A stretch of 64,000 nt of DNA from Hetaerina americana (Eukaryota > Arthropoda > Insecta > Odonata > Calopterygidae), in assembly GCA_022747635.1 (NCBI GenBank), contig JAKTNV010000014.1:4219501-4283500 (forward strand), given 5' to 3'. The notes beneath the pieces are model-generated. The model worked only from the letters and a program-made list of their open reading frames with translations, was not told where the DNA came from and made no database searches. Of the stretch, positions 34,625 to 45,977 are shown piece by piece; position 1 is the first letter of the stretch; every line of letters begins with the position of its first letter. Position numbers and translations under genes: made by a program.

Positions 34625-35790
34625 CAGTGCCTAAACACTCTTCAAATTATGACATCCCTTTGTCGCCGACACACTTGCCGGCGAACGGCTTTCCCACGAC
34701 TCGAAGGCTCCGTGGCAGGCGGATTCCGGAAGGAGGCCCTCTTAAGGGTACCCGTACAAACTTCATAGACGGCGCTTAAAATCCCATGGTGGGGTTATTT
34801 GAGAAAGTATATTACTTTTGGGAATAGGAAATAGCCTGCTGGTGCCAAACCGTAAGGGGTTTGGGGAATCATCGAGATAACGCTTTTCGTCAGGTAATAC
34901 GTTGCAATGGAGCAGGTGTGCCTGGGTGTATTGTCGTGATGTAATTCCCAATTTCTGACGATGGCTGGCTTCACTCGGTTGAAAACTCTCTTCATTTTTT
35001 TTGGCACTCTTTGGTTCTAAGCAACAGTCTACCCCATTGGTACAAATTCGTGGTAGACCATCCCCATGGCGTCGAAGAAAACTATGGCATAGATTTCACT
35101 GAAGATTTACTCATTCGAGCCTTTTTTGGACGAGGTGATGGTGCCATACGGAACTTAGCCGTTGTTTCTGGGTCGCATTTGACTGTTTAACTTTCTTCTC
35201 CCGTGATTCCGTTGCCCAAAAAGTCGAGGCTTTCTTCCTCCCGAAGCAGAAAGTCTTCCCAAGCACATACTAGACTTAGCTCTTGGTCGTCCGTCAAGAC
35301 CTTCAGGACGAGTTTAGCGGAGATTTTTTGCACCGCCAAATTTTCAGTGATGTTGGTGTGCATTTTCATCTTAAGTATCAATATTAATACGATCTGAAAT
35401 TGTGCGCGCACTAAACCGACGGTCTGACTTCAGCACTTCACGTGCACGTTGTCATTGGTCCTTGATGTCGACGTCCGTTCAGCGCAGGGCTAGTCCTCCG
35501 CACTTTCTCGGCCATCTTTGAGCCACTTAAAAATTTCATTTTGTGTCATGCTTTCATCCTTGAACATTTGGCAAATGATGCCAAACGTCTCCGTGTCTGA
35601 TTTTCCCAGTCCAACAAATAGTTTGATGACATACCACTGTTCAATAGTTCGCTGTAATTGCACCGAGTCACTCGACGGGGGTCCACTAAAAACACCATCT
35701 GGCCCTAAAAGACACTGGTAGGCGCTTGTTGAAGATCAGACCCCGCACCATCGAGCCTGTGTGGTGTGGGCGCGCTGCAACGTACATTCA
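34625..35790 (-). mobile_element. Near full-length but heavily decayed mariner
   Basis: Read from high to low coordinates. An N-terminal block (IEQWYVIKLFVGLGKSDTET) lies near 35650-35590, WELHHDNTPRHTC near 34950-34905, then PYGLAPAGYFLFPK near 34850-34810. The last block shows loss of the catalytic Asp of the PDLAPADYF motif (D to G). A C-terminal relic follows down to about 34630. Many frameshifts and stops are present. It is inactive and old. Confidence 0.72.
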
Positions 35791-37350
35791 AGCCAGGAAA
35801 AAAATGATCCCGATAAATAATAAACAAACCTTGTAGTTCTTTTTTAAATGCATTTTTCTTAGCTTTCAAACGATTACTTTAATTTGACTTTTTATCTTGT
35901 AAGTGTCTTGGACCAGGATAGTACGCCAAGATAGGAATGTAAGAAGAAGAATAGTGTGAGGCAAAGACGCTTTCAAAAGAAGGAATGAATAAATGGCAGG
36001 GACTGTAACTGGATTAGAAGAACAGTCTCTGAGCTGTGAAATGTCAGTAATATGCCTTATTAGGAGAGGCTAAGAAATGCAGAAGTGTAAACTGCGTCCA
36101 TTCAAAATCTACCTCGAACATTAGCAAATAATAGATGTGTATAGTTAATGAAAAGAATACAATCAAATATATGGTTTTGGTTTATTACATAAAACTACAC
36201 TATCATTTACCGAATTAAAATTACCGCCAAATAAAATGCAACTTTTCTGTTTAAGATAATAGGGTGCACGAAGTTCCTCTTAGAATGGTAAAAAATTAGT
36301 GAAATTATTCAATATTAATTCTTTTCGTATCATTTGTCATATAATTTGCTTAGCGTTCAAGTATTATCTCAACCATCAATTCTTCTCCTTTTGTTTTTTT
36401 CCAATGGTCATGAAGACCGGCAACCTATTTCACAGATAGGGGAGAGTCCCCGGGATCCGCGTATTTTTTGTGGAATTGGAGGCGTAGAGCCAGTCCAAGG
36501 CTGACTTACGGGTGAGATGGAGGACCGCTCTCACACCTGAGCTGAATACCGCTCCCCCCCGATGGATCGTGTTTTGTTATCGGTTGGAGTCGGATCCTTG
36601 CAGAAGTTGTTACCTTGTCGAGAAACAAATGCCTTAAAACTCGTATCCCTGTACGTATCCATTGTCAAAAATAATGTGCAAGTTACTCATTATTCAGCTC
36701 TTTTCATGCACTGAGAATGAAATGACGTTTGAGGGATTTAGTGTGTATCAAAATTTGGATCTACTTAAGTGAAAGGTCACGGATCGAGCTTGTAAATCTT
36801 AGCAACTGGCGCCCTCTAAAATCCCTGTGAATGACAGTTTTTTTGTTCTTGTGAGGGGAAACTAGCTCTCAAATTTCGAGAATTATTAGACATTATGTTT
36901 CTCCAAGAACGAGGGTCGGGATAATGGTAATGAATGTTCCATGGAGAAGACTTTATTTGCGATTTTATGGCACCATTGATTCATTATGATGATGGAAAAG
37001 GTCTTGAAAGGAAGAGCAACAGCAATTGAGGTTTATTTCCCTTTTTTACTAATTGTGAAGTGTATGAATGGGTTTAAGAATTGAAGGATCCGTACTGCTT
37101 CCGTGAATTAACGTCGCGTAGCGTAATGTGGGTTTAAGAATTATTTTCCTCGGAATAGAACGTAAGTTCAAAAGGGCAGCCTATGTAAAAATGAATGGCA
37201 GTTAACTCTTCAACATTGTGGGGGAAGTGATTGCTTTTACTAAATCCCAATTAGAGACTACTGCCGCTGAGTCCAAGTCACCTTGAGTGTAGGGGGTGAT
37301 GATAAAAAGGCTGCCCCTTTTTTTTTATCGCTGAGTAGAAGATGTGTTTG
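35791..37350. other. Unassigned; GC-rich patch at 36410-36620
   Basis: The patch contains GGGAGAGTCCCCGGGATCC and a C-run. It is unlike its surroundings but matches nothing I know. Confidence 0.45.
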
Positions 37351-37352
37351 TA

Positions 37353-38689
37353 CTACCTTGATCAAAAAGTTCCCGGAATAACCACCGTGTGGCGCTCCCA
37401 TCGTTCCGATTTGAGTTCTGTTTTTTTTGTTAAATTGGTACATCTGTTGTGGATATAGTATTCCCTTTAAATCTTAGTGTCATAACTTGACATTTGCAAA
37501 AGTTACGTAGCCAAAAGTACATCTATCTCTGTGTGTGTTGGCGATTTTTTACAATTGCAGAAATGGATTTAAATTTGCAACAACGAACTTGTATTAAATT
37601 TTGCGTAAAAAACGGATTTAGTGGCGCAGGGACGTTGGAAATGTTCGAAAAGTGTTTCGGCAACGATTCTCTAAAAAAAACGGTCGTTTACCAGTGGCAC
37701 GAGCGGTTCAGAAGTGGTCGTGAGTCAATCGAAGATGATGAACGCAGCGGCAGACCATCGACATCGAAAGTCGGTGAAAAAATTGATAAAGTAAAAGAAA
37801 TGTTGGTCAATAACCGCAAATTAACCATCAGAGAAATAGCGGAGGACTTGAACATTGCCTATGGATCCGCCCAAGACATTGTGGTTAATGATTTGGGTTT
37901 CCGTCGTGTAGCAGCAAAGTTGGTGCCGAAAGACCTCAATTTCATGCAAAAATGAGACCGTGTTGACGTCGCAAAAGACATGATTTGCGAGGCTGAATCC
38001 GATCCCACATTCATCAAAAGGATCATTACTGGAGACGAGACGTGGGTTTATGAGTACGACACGCAATCCAGACATCAGGCAAGTGAATGGCGTTCACCAA
38101 ATGAGCCGAGACCAAAAAAACCACGTCGTTTTCAGTCAAAAAAGAAGGCAATGCTGACGGTTTTCATGGATTACAACGGTGTAGTGCATCATGAATTTTT
38201 GCCAGAAGGCCAGACAGTAAACAAAGAGTATTATTTGGGCGTTATGAGACGTTTGCGTGAAGCAATTCGCCGAAAGAGACCAGAAATGTGGGCAGAAAAC
38301 TCGTGGATTTTGCCCCATGATAACGCACCGTCGCACAGTGCTATCATTATTCGTAATTTTTTGACGAAAAATGCAACAAATACCATCCAACAGCCACCGA
38401 ATTCACCTGATTTGGCTCCCTGTGACTTCTTTCTGTTCAATCGAGTTAAAAAACCATTACGGGGAACGCGTTTTAGCAGCCGAGAGGAAGTAATGGAAAA
38501 ATCGCAGGAAGCACTGATGGACATACCGAAAACCGAATATAAAAAATGTTTCGAGGATTTGATCAAGCGCTGGCATAAGTGTGTTGCAGTCGATGGGGAT
38601 TACTTTGAAGGGGACAATATAGATTTAGATGAATAAACTTGTATTTTTAATTTTCTGAATAAATTCCGGGAAATTTTTGATCAAGGTAG
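37353..38689 (+). mobile_element. Full-length mariner element
   Basis: This 1337-bp element has 27-bp terminal inverted repeats (37353-37379 and 38663-38689, starting CTACCTTGATCAAAAA) that differ at one position. It is flanked by TA at 37351-37352 and 38690-38691. Length, TIR size, TA target and the DD34D transposase are all classical for mariner. It is the best preserved mariner in the window. Confidence 0.95.
37563..38636 (+). pseudogene. Mariner transposase broken by a single nonsense codon
   Basis: One frame runs from ATG 37563 to TAA 38636 (357 codons plus stop, normal for mariner). It is interrupted only by TGA at 37953-37955, just after LNFMQK. N-terminal HTH1 is followed by VVYQWHERFRSGRESIEDDE, then HTH2 (LTIREIAEDLNIAYGSAQDI) and the LVPKDLN motif. 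Catalytic residues are intact: TGDETW (first Asp), LPHDNAPSHS (second Asp) and PDLAPCDFF (third Asp). I count 34 residues between the second and third Asp, hence DD34D. The TGA could derive from CGA by C-to-T change, since Arg is usual there in the family. The protein is therefore split into two open halves in the same frame. Unless the stop is read through, it is inactive. Confidence 0.93.
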
Positions 38690-38691
38690 TA

Positions 38692-41600
38692 TATCCTATT
38701 GCTGGACGGATACGCATCAGAGGCGAGTCTGACGTTCCTCCGAGGGAACATAGCGGGGAATGACCTGAGCCTCCTAAACGCCCTTTTGCACCACAAGGCC
38801 CAATCAAACCGTCGCTCGCAATTATTCTGGGACCCAGAGTCCGAGGACGGAGATTGACATAGGGACCCTAAACCACGCTCGTTCTTGAGGGTTGCCACCG
38901 TGACGGGGAGAATAGACCTTGAAGTCGGTGCCAAGAAACAGCAGATGACGGAGGCTTTCTGATAGAAAACAAGTTTTTTTCGACGAATTTGTAATGCTAT
39001 GATATGCTCATAATAGGAAAATATCTTGCTGTGCTTCATCGAGAATTCTTGTCGCGGAATATGTTAATTTAGAAAAAAAATATTTTTGCCATTTAGTGGA
39101 AATTTTTTAACGGAAATTATCGCACGGTTCTCCAGTGAAATGCTAAGCGCTGTGCAGTTGAGAATTTTCGTGGCAGTTATCTCCGAGTACATCATTGTCA
39201 TTGGGAAAGAGAAATTTCGCATTTGTTTGTTTTTCTCCTGAACTGTAATAGTTTGCAAAGGCAGAATGTGTCTGTTTGTAAGGGGATCATCCTCTGCTAT
39301 ATCACTCGATTTTGGGTAATTCATGATCAAAGGCCGATTATTGTAAATTTGAGGGTGACAATTCACCGAGAACTTCCAAATTCCAATTGGGTTATCGGTG
39401 AATTCATTTTTTTTTGACGAAATTTATCTTCTTTAGTAACCAGACTTTACTTGTATTGTCATGAACAGTCATCATTCCGCAATTCTTTATTTAAATTGTT
39501 CACTTTGAGTACATGTAGAATTGAATGGTTGCGTTGATTGCACTGTATTGTAGTTTTAATTAGTTCCTACAAGGGAGATGACGATGCATTTTGTGGTGCC
39601 TCTCATCTATTGAGCAGTCTTCTCTAATAATCCCTGTACCAATCATTGCTAATTCATTTTGAAGAAATAGAATTGGAGGTATTCGACGAGTCCATCGCTC
39701 TCGACCGATGGATCTCTATAACGACTGGTCGCCCGACCTGGGGCCCAAATGTCATTACGATGATACAAATTTCGAGCAACAAGGTGCATCACAGATATTT
39801 TAGTTGAAAATCGCTAATTGGACTCAAAATTCAAAATAATACACCTGCTACAATCTACTCTCTTGATGGAGGTATACTTTTTCGTTTCCGTGCGATATTG
39901 TAGGTCTGAGTGACATATCTCGTATGACGAATCACATATCTCGTCTTTTCCTTCCTTTAAACTTTAAAAATTCTCTTCTCCCCAGACTATTTTCTATTGC
40001 AATGAACCAATATGATTTAGAATGTGAGGAATAAAAATTAATAATCTAATTAAATACTGCTTTAATATAGACTAAATCTTCATGCAGTACATGTTTTATA
40101 CCATGTTATTTCACGTTTACAAATGAATTATTTGAATACTAGGCGTAGAAATGTTTACTCTGTTATATCTTAATTTTTTTCTTAGATATATTCTCTCAAC
40201 AATAGGGAATGTGTGTATGTGTGCAACTTCTGTGAGTTACTTCCTTCTCTTCCTTGAGAAAGGTGGCTTTTACCACCAAATATTCGAAAACAAGTTTTTG
40301 TTTGTTTGTATTTATTTATATAGAATCACATACATATAGGTGCTATTCATATTTACGCTCCCTCAACTCAGGTAAATGCGTCTTACAGTTGATTGACGCC
40401 CTACTATCTATAAACACAGCTATACTATAATATAAAATATAAGACTATATATCATTTTGTTAATCATAATGTGGTATTACTTTACTGTCAGTTAATTGGA
40501 TAAATAGATACATTGTATCCGGGAAACATTGAGGAGACAATTGGCATTTCTTTAGCTGTATTTTTGGCATCAAAGTGAACACTCCCTTGAATAAGTAATT
40601 AAATCTCCAAATCAAAGAGGTAGTAATATATTTTATGTTTTAAATTAACCTGTCTTAGATAATTACATTTATGAAATTATGTGGAGGCATTTGCAACCTT
40701 GACTCAAAAATAACGTCCACATAGACAATTACGTTAAATTATTCTTATCATATTAATAATCCTGATATGAGTTGATATTCATAGAATGAGATACACGATA
40801 GTAAAAAATCAATGCATTATGATGAAAGGGAAGCACTGTTGTAAAGCAGGAAAAAATTGCGGAACAAATATTTTTTAAACAGTATGGACAGCTAAACAAA
40901 GCTATCTAAGAAATAATCCAAAGGAAAACTCATAAAACATTGAAAAGAGTGAAAAATAATGCACTTAAGGAAAAACGGTAATCATTCTGGAAACAATTTA
41001 TCATTCATATGATAGCAGAGCGAAATCTGAAGAAATGGCAAAGTCCATAAGACCATCGTCCTAATTTTAACTCTCAAATAGGTTACCCAGCCAAAGGAAC
41101 TTTTCAAAAGCCCATATTGTCTATGTTTTACAGAATAAGCTCAGAAAAAAACGTAGGGGCGCAATTTCATCAAAATAAATAAAGATACAGGAGAAACTCT
41201 AACTCCGATATTAATAGCGGTTGTTGAAGACACCGTACCCAATGCCAATGCTCGTATTCCTTAATTTTGACCACAGCTTCAGTTTGTCATGCTTGGAAAT
41301 TCGCTGCTGCCAGTCTACAAAGGTGGAATGGAGAAATATTTGGAGTGAAGTCAGAATACAGTCTTAAAGCGCGACATCTTGAAATCCTCAAATATGACAT
41401 TGTATATTCTGGGGCTTTCTTTCCAGACAAAGGGAACATAATTGGCCGATACCTTCACACATCTAAAACTTACACTATGTGAAACACAGTTCAATTTTTT
41501 ATTCAAAACATTATAAAGCCAGGGTACATAAGAAATGAAATAAATCCTGGTTGGTTATTTATCAAGAAAATCATGATATCTTTGGTCACATAATTGTTCG

Positions 41601-43299
41601 TTAAAATAATTGTAAAAAATTGGTTGAGCATTCACGCTGCAGATTGTGCAGTTTTTTACCTCACCCTAAATGAAAGTATTCATTGCATTAATTTTTTAAA
41701 AGGCATCCGGCATGTTATCAGGATAGGGCTACTTTCAATCCCATTGAATATCATTCAAGTACCCTTAAAGTGACAAAAGACAATCCTTTTTTAATTAATG
41801 CAATTTAAATCCAATTAGGTAATATTTTGTGCTGGAGAAGAGAAAAATCAATATAATATTATAATGAATTGTTTTAGAATGCATAAAATGAACTGTAGGA
41901 CGGAATGGAAGGGGTAATTTGACATTTAAAAAAATATGCGTGGCGGAATTAGTTACTCTCGACTAACAAGTAGCTGAGAAATCTAATCTCAAACCTTTTA
42001 AGGGGCACACATGCAAGGGGAATATACGAGTGCGCTATGAAGGAATATAGCTTTATAATATTGGTGCGAAAATTTTGTAAATAAATAAACTAAATTTGGT
42101 ATTTAACCTAGGTTAGATGGCATTTGGAATATGGCCGACAAGAACGGCATGGGGGGAGAGAGTGTGGATGCGTGCGCGTGTGAGCCTTCTTTAACGAGAT
42201 TTCGGTGTTCGCTGATCAGCGTTCTTTAAACATCGTTTCCCCGCATCTCTACCCAATCTGATAAGGCCCTTCACACGCTTCCTATCTAATAACGTCATCA
42301 ACCCACCCTCCTCGCGCCCTTTTTTTCACCTCCCATTTCCTAGAGAGACCATGGTTACCATTCTGCCCTTTCAGCCGTCGGTGCGCCACTCCCGTCGCGT
42401 CCCTCAAGCCGATCATACCGCTCGGATTCACCTTATGGCCCATTCTCCATTCCCTTGTGTCCGGGGCCCTTTGTGTAATTAATACCAGGCAAATAGATTA
42501 ATTTAATCGGGATGGCCGCGACGCGGTATCTCATCTCTAAGGTCTTATCTTTAATTTTTATGCCTGCGTGCTTTAAACTGACTCGCTCCCACGCAGCCGC
42601 GATGTTAACTCCTAGTTTATCCGCGGTCGTTCTGCTTGGAATATCTCCGCTTGGAGTGATTTTCCTACGAAGTTGTTGTCGCGTAATCAGGGCGATGGCT
42701 CGCCGAGCGTGAGGGTTGCATTTGGCCCCCACCTTCGCCCCTCTTGGCCCCGCCGCTCCCTCCTGCCTGCCTGGGAAAGCGATCCCGGGGCCAGCTCATA
42801 AAGGATGAAGGGCCCTTTAACTTCTTTAGCATTGATCAGATCTTTTGTACCCTAACCATCCCCATTCAAAGGAGCAATTGGCAAACATTTTATAATTAAT
42901 TTTTATTATTAATTAAAGCAGTTGTTTATTGTTTCCGGTTGATCTGCCGAAAAGCGGTGCATGCGAGAAATTTCATAGCTGAAAAGGTGATTTGACCGGA
43001 CCGGTTTTTGACGTATTTTATTTCTTTAAAAACATGGAATATGAAGGGGAAATGTACTCTGGATTTGAAACTTTTTGTACCTGATGATTTTGCCTTTAGC
43101 AATGAAACCAGTCGTTTGTAAATAAACACTGAATAAAAGTGTTTTTTGTATTTTAATAGTACAAAAAATAGAACTTAGTTTGGTTAAATTTGCTAAATTG
43201 GAGCACTGCAAAATGGTTGTACAAAGCTCTTCCTGGAATTTTTCTCATTTCCCTAGTGCTTTCCATCATCCCTTCCCTTTAAGGGTTAAGGATTCCTGG
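38692..43299. other. Unassigned; GC patches at both ends
   Basis: 38700-38935 is a GC-rich block directly next to the mariner. 42150-42800 is a GC-richer block with homeodomain-like TTAATTTAATC near 42500. The middle is AT-rich without recognised features. Confidence 0.45.
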
Positions 43300-43980
43300 G
43301 AAATAGGCCCCACCTAGAGTACGCTGTGGGTATGTGGGATCCTCGTGAGATAGGATTAGTTTAGGAACTAGATCGAGTGTGACGTAGAGTAGTTGGTTTG
43401 TGAAAAGTGGCTATGAACGACGTAGCAGTGTCACCACGCTGTTGAAAGAATTAGAATGGGGGCCACTATTTGGGCGTGGGATACAATCTGGGTTATATTT
43501 ACTCAATAATTTGAGGCAAGCCACTTACCCGGGGATGGTAAGAACAAACTACTGGCCCCGAATTTCTACGGTAGATCAGATGACGTACGTAAAATCAGAG
43601 TGATGACTAGTTGATTAGATGGCTTAAAAATGACGTTTTTTCTATGCGCTATCAGAAATCAAAATAGATATGATCGCGGACACGAAGGCGATAATTAATA
43701 TCGGTAGTGTTTATATTTTGTTGGTATCCTGCATGCATTTTTAGATGAGGCGTAGATAGAGTCATCTTCATACCGTTTTTAACGAATGATTTGAATATAT
43801 CCTGTTATTGAATATTTTTGAGGGTAAAAAGCTTCATTCGTGTGAATAACTAATGTTCGAACTAATGTCTGTGTAATGGTATAGTGTGTGTAAATGCATG
43901 GCTGGTGCCCTAGCATTCCCCGCCACACTCCCTTCAAGTGGTATTTGGGGTATTACGTAGGCGTAGATAGATGTTGATAA
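43300..43980 (+). mobile_element. 3' fragment of the same LINE family
   Basis: It starts at the RT C-terminal region, with the equivalent of EYAVGMWDPREIG at 43315-43355, then a decayed VSPRC/ELEW stretch. It ends with the family's 3' tail (CCACACTCCC…GTGGTATTTGGGGTA near 43930-43955, then GATAGAT). It is 5'-truncated, as usual for LINE copies. The part between 43600 and 43880 is less clear. Confidence 0.65.
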
Positions 43981-45812
43981 AAGGCATTAGAGGGGCGAGG
44001 GGACTGTTAGTACTCAATTTCGCCCCGATAAAGACGCCTTATTACAATCATTACTCCAGAGTTAACCCGAAACATATATTTCTACGATTGCTGATATTTT
44101 AGGTGTAGGTCACTTAATGACATAGAGTGTGCAGCTGAGAACTATTACCGAAACCTGACATTTCTAATTATGTGCACTCAAAATATATTTTCCTATTACG
44201 CTACGCACCAGACAAAGGGAAATTATCATTATTTAATATCCATCTTTATTTTTACATCGACTTTATCCATTCCATAATCTTTTTCACCGATACTTCAAAG
44301 CTTTGGAGAAAGATTAATTCATTCATGTTACCCTGCAAGCCACCGCTAGGGTGTGTGACAGAGAGTGATTACACACCAGACTACAATTGGCATAAAATTC
44401 CGGGGAGAAAGAATTGTATTGCAATTGGATTGCAATAACTAAGCATTGAAATATTTCAAACTCACTGATATTCTCTTGATGATCGAAGACCAAGAGAGGC
44501 CTCTTCCCTATCAACAGGGTAATAAGGACCTCATATGAATCCCTTCATTATCTTTATTAATCAGCAGATCAGAACTGTATATTTTGTGCGGTGAAGTGCG
44601 AAAATGCCGTCGAATTTTAAATAGGGAAGGCATTTTAAAGTCTTTTTTTAACTTTTTTGTCTGTATTCGATGGGACAGAATTTTATACAGTTTTGCTTTC
44701 CTATAAAAATAGAGGAAAATATAACTCATGTCCTGGAGATTCAGCAGTTGCTGATTTCGGGATTGAAGTTTAAGCTCAAGTGTTTTAATGTTATTTTGGA
44801 AAAATTTTACTATCGATCATCCTGTGATTTTTAAAAATTCAGTATACAGAAGTTTTACGTACATTAATATCACAAAAGTCTGGTTTTAAATAGAGGCAAG
44901 AGAAATTTATTAATCATACGGATTTGATAGGACTAATGTTGATTTTTTAAATTAAGTGTTACCTGATTTTTAGCCCTTTTTCATTTAATTATTTATCGAA
45001 TTAATGAATTACCATAGATATTAAATACTCAGCATATTGATTTTAGTAATAAAAAATATATTTTTATATCAAATTTAGAGAAGTTTTAATGGAGCAGCAT
45101 TTGATTTTATTTCTAGTAGCCTATGGGAAAATTACTTGTAATTTATTATGTATATTCCAATTTCATACTTAATCATTACGAAACTCATAATTTTAATAAA
45201 CTTTTGATTAAATTTATTTAAATGCCTGTTATCACTCTTCACCCCATCATTGAGTCCCCGATAGAGGTGCTCATTTGTCAACTCGATCATCTTGTCAAGG
45301 GTGATCAAATATGTCCAAATTGTCTTCTATTCTAATATTTATTGGTTTCCCCCCTGTTATTTTCTATTATCCTCTCCAATACCACATTATTTTCTTGAAA
45401 AATGTCTTGTATATTTTATTGTAATCCTTAAGATGTGAAGAATCAAAAGCTTAATTTAGGCTACGAAATACAATGTAAATTAATCGTGTAATTTATGCTT
45501 GCACAAGTTTTAATGTGAGTCTTGTCCCGTTTCCTTTCCATTTCCGTAGGAGATAATACTGCGGCCATTCAAGGACATGAATCTTCGTCAATGGCAACAT
45601 TTTCTCTGCGAGATTTCCACGTGACTTTGATAGCGGCTATCCTGTCGTGGGTTGGAAGGTGAGGAGGAGACTTCATGTCGTTTGGTAGGAAGGATGTGGT
45701 GAGTAAGAATATTGTTCATCTTTTATCAATTGTAAATCAAATTATTAAATTATTTGACTAATTAAATGGGTACATATTTGATTTAATAATTGACCAATGT
45801 TTTGTTAAGTTT
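43981..45812. other. Unassigned AT-rich DNA
   Basis: Nothing recognised. Confidence 0.6.
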
Positions 45813-45977
45813 TAAAAATGAAAGAAGTGACTTGGTAGTTCCACACGAACCTTATTAGAATAGGACCTAAGTTTAACTTTGGACGTCATCATACCTGATG
45901 ATGAGGTCCAACGTCGTAACCTAGGTGGTATTTTAATAAAGTTCGCGTGGAATTGCCAAGTTACTTCTTTCATTTTA
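45813..45977. mobile_element. Palindromic PLE-derived miniature element, degenerate
   Basis: Inverted arms from AAAAATGAAAGAAGTGACTT inward meet at CATCATAC|CTGATGATG. The outer arm contents TTAATAAAGT and GTGGAATTGCCAAGT parallel the 33.0 kb arm (TTAATAAAAT, GTGGAACAACCAAGT), so the two belong to one family. Confidence 0.7.
45891..45931 (+). ncRNA. Degenerate hammerhead-like motif
   Basis: CTGATGA (45895-45901), extra T, stem II GAGGT/ACGTC with one mismatch, GTAA in place of GAAA, CCTAGG, TG instead of TC. Stem I ATAC/GTAT pairs fully. Mutations at the conserved core A and at the cleavage base predict loss of activity. Confidence 0.5.

Noticed and set aside
37821..38566. Minus-strand ORFs across the mariner
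   Set aside because: Shadows of the transposase on the plus strand.
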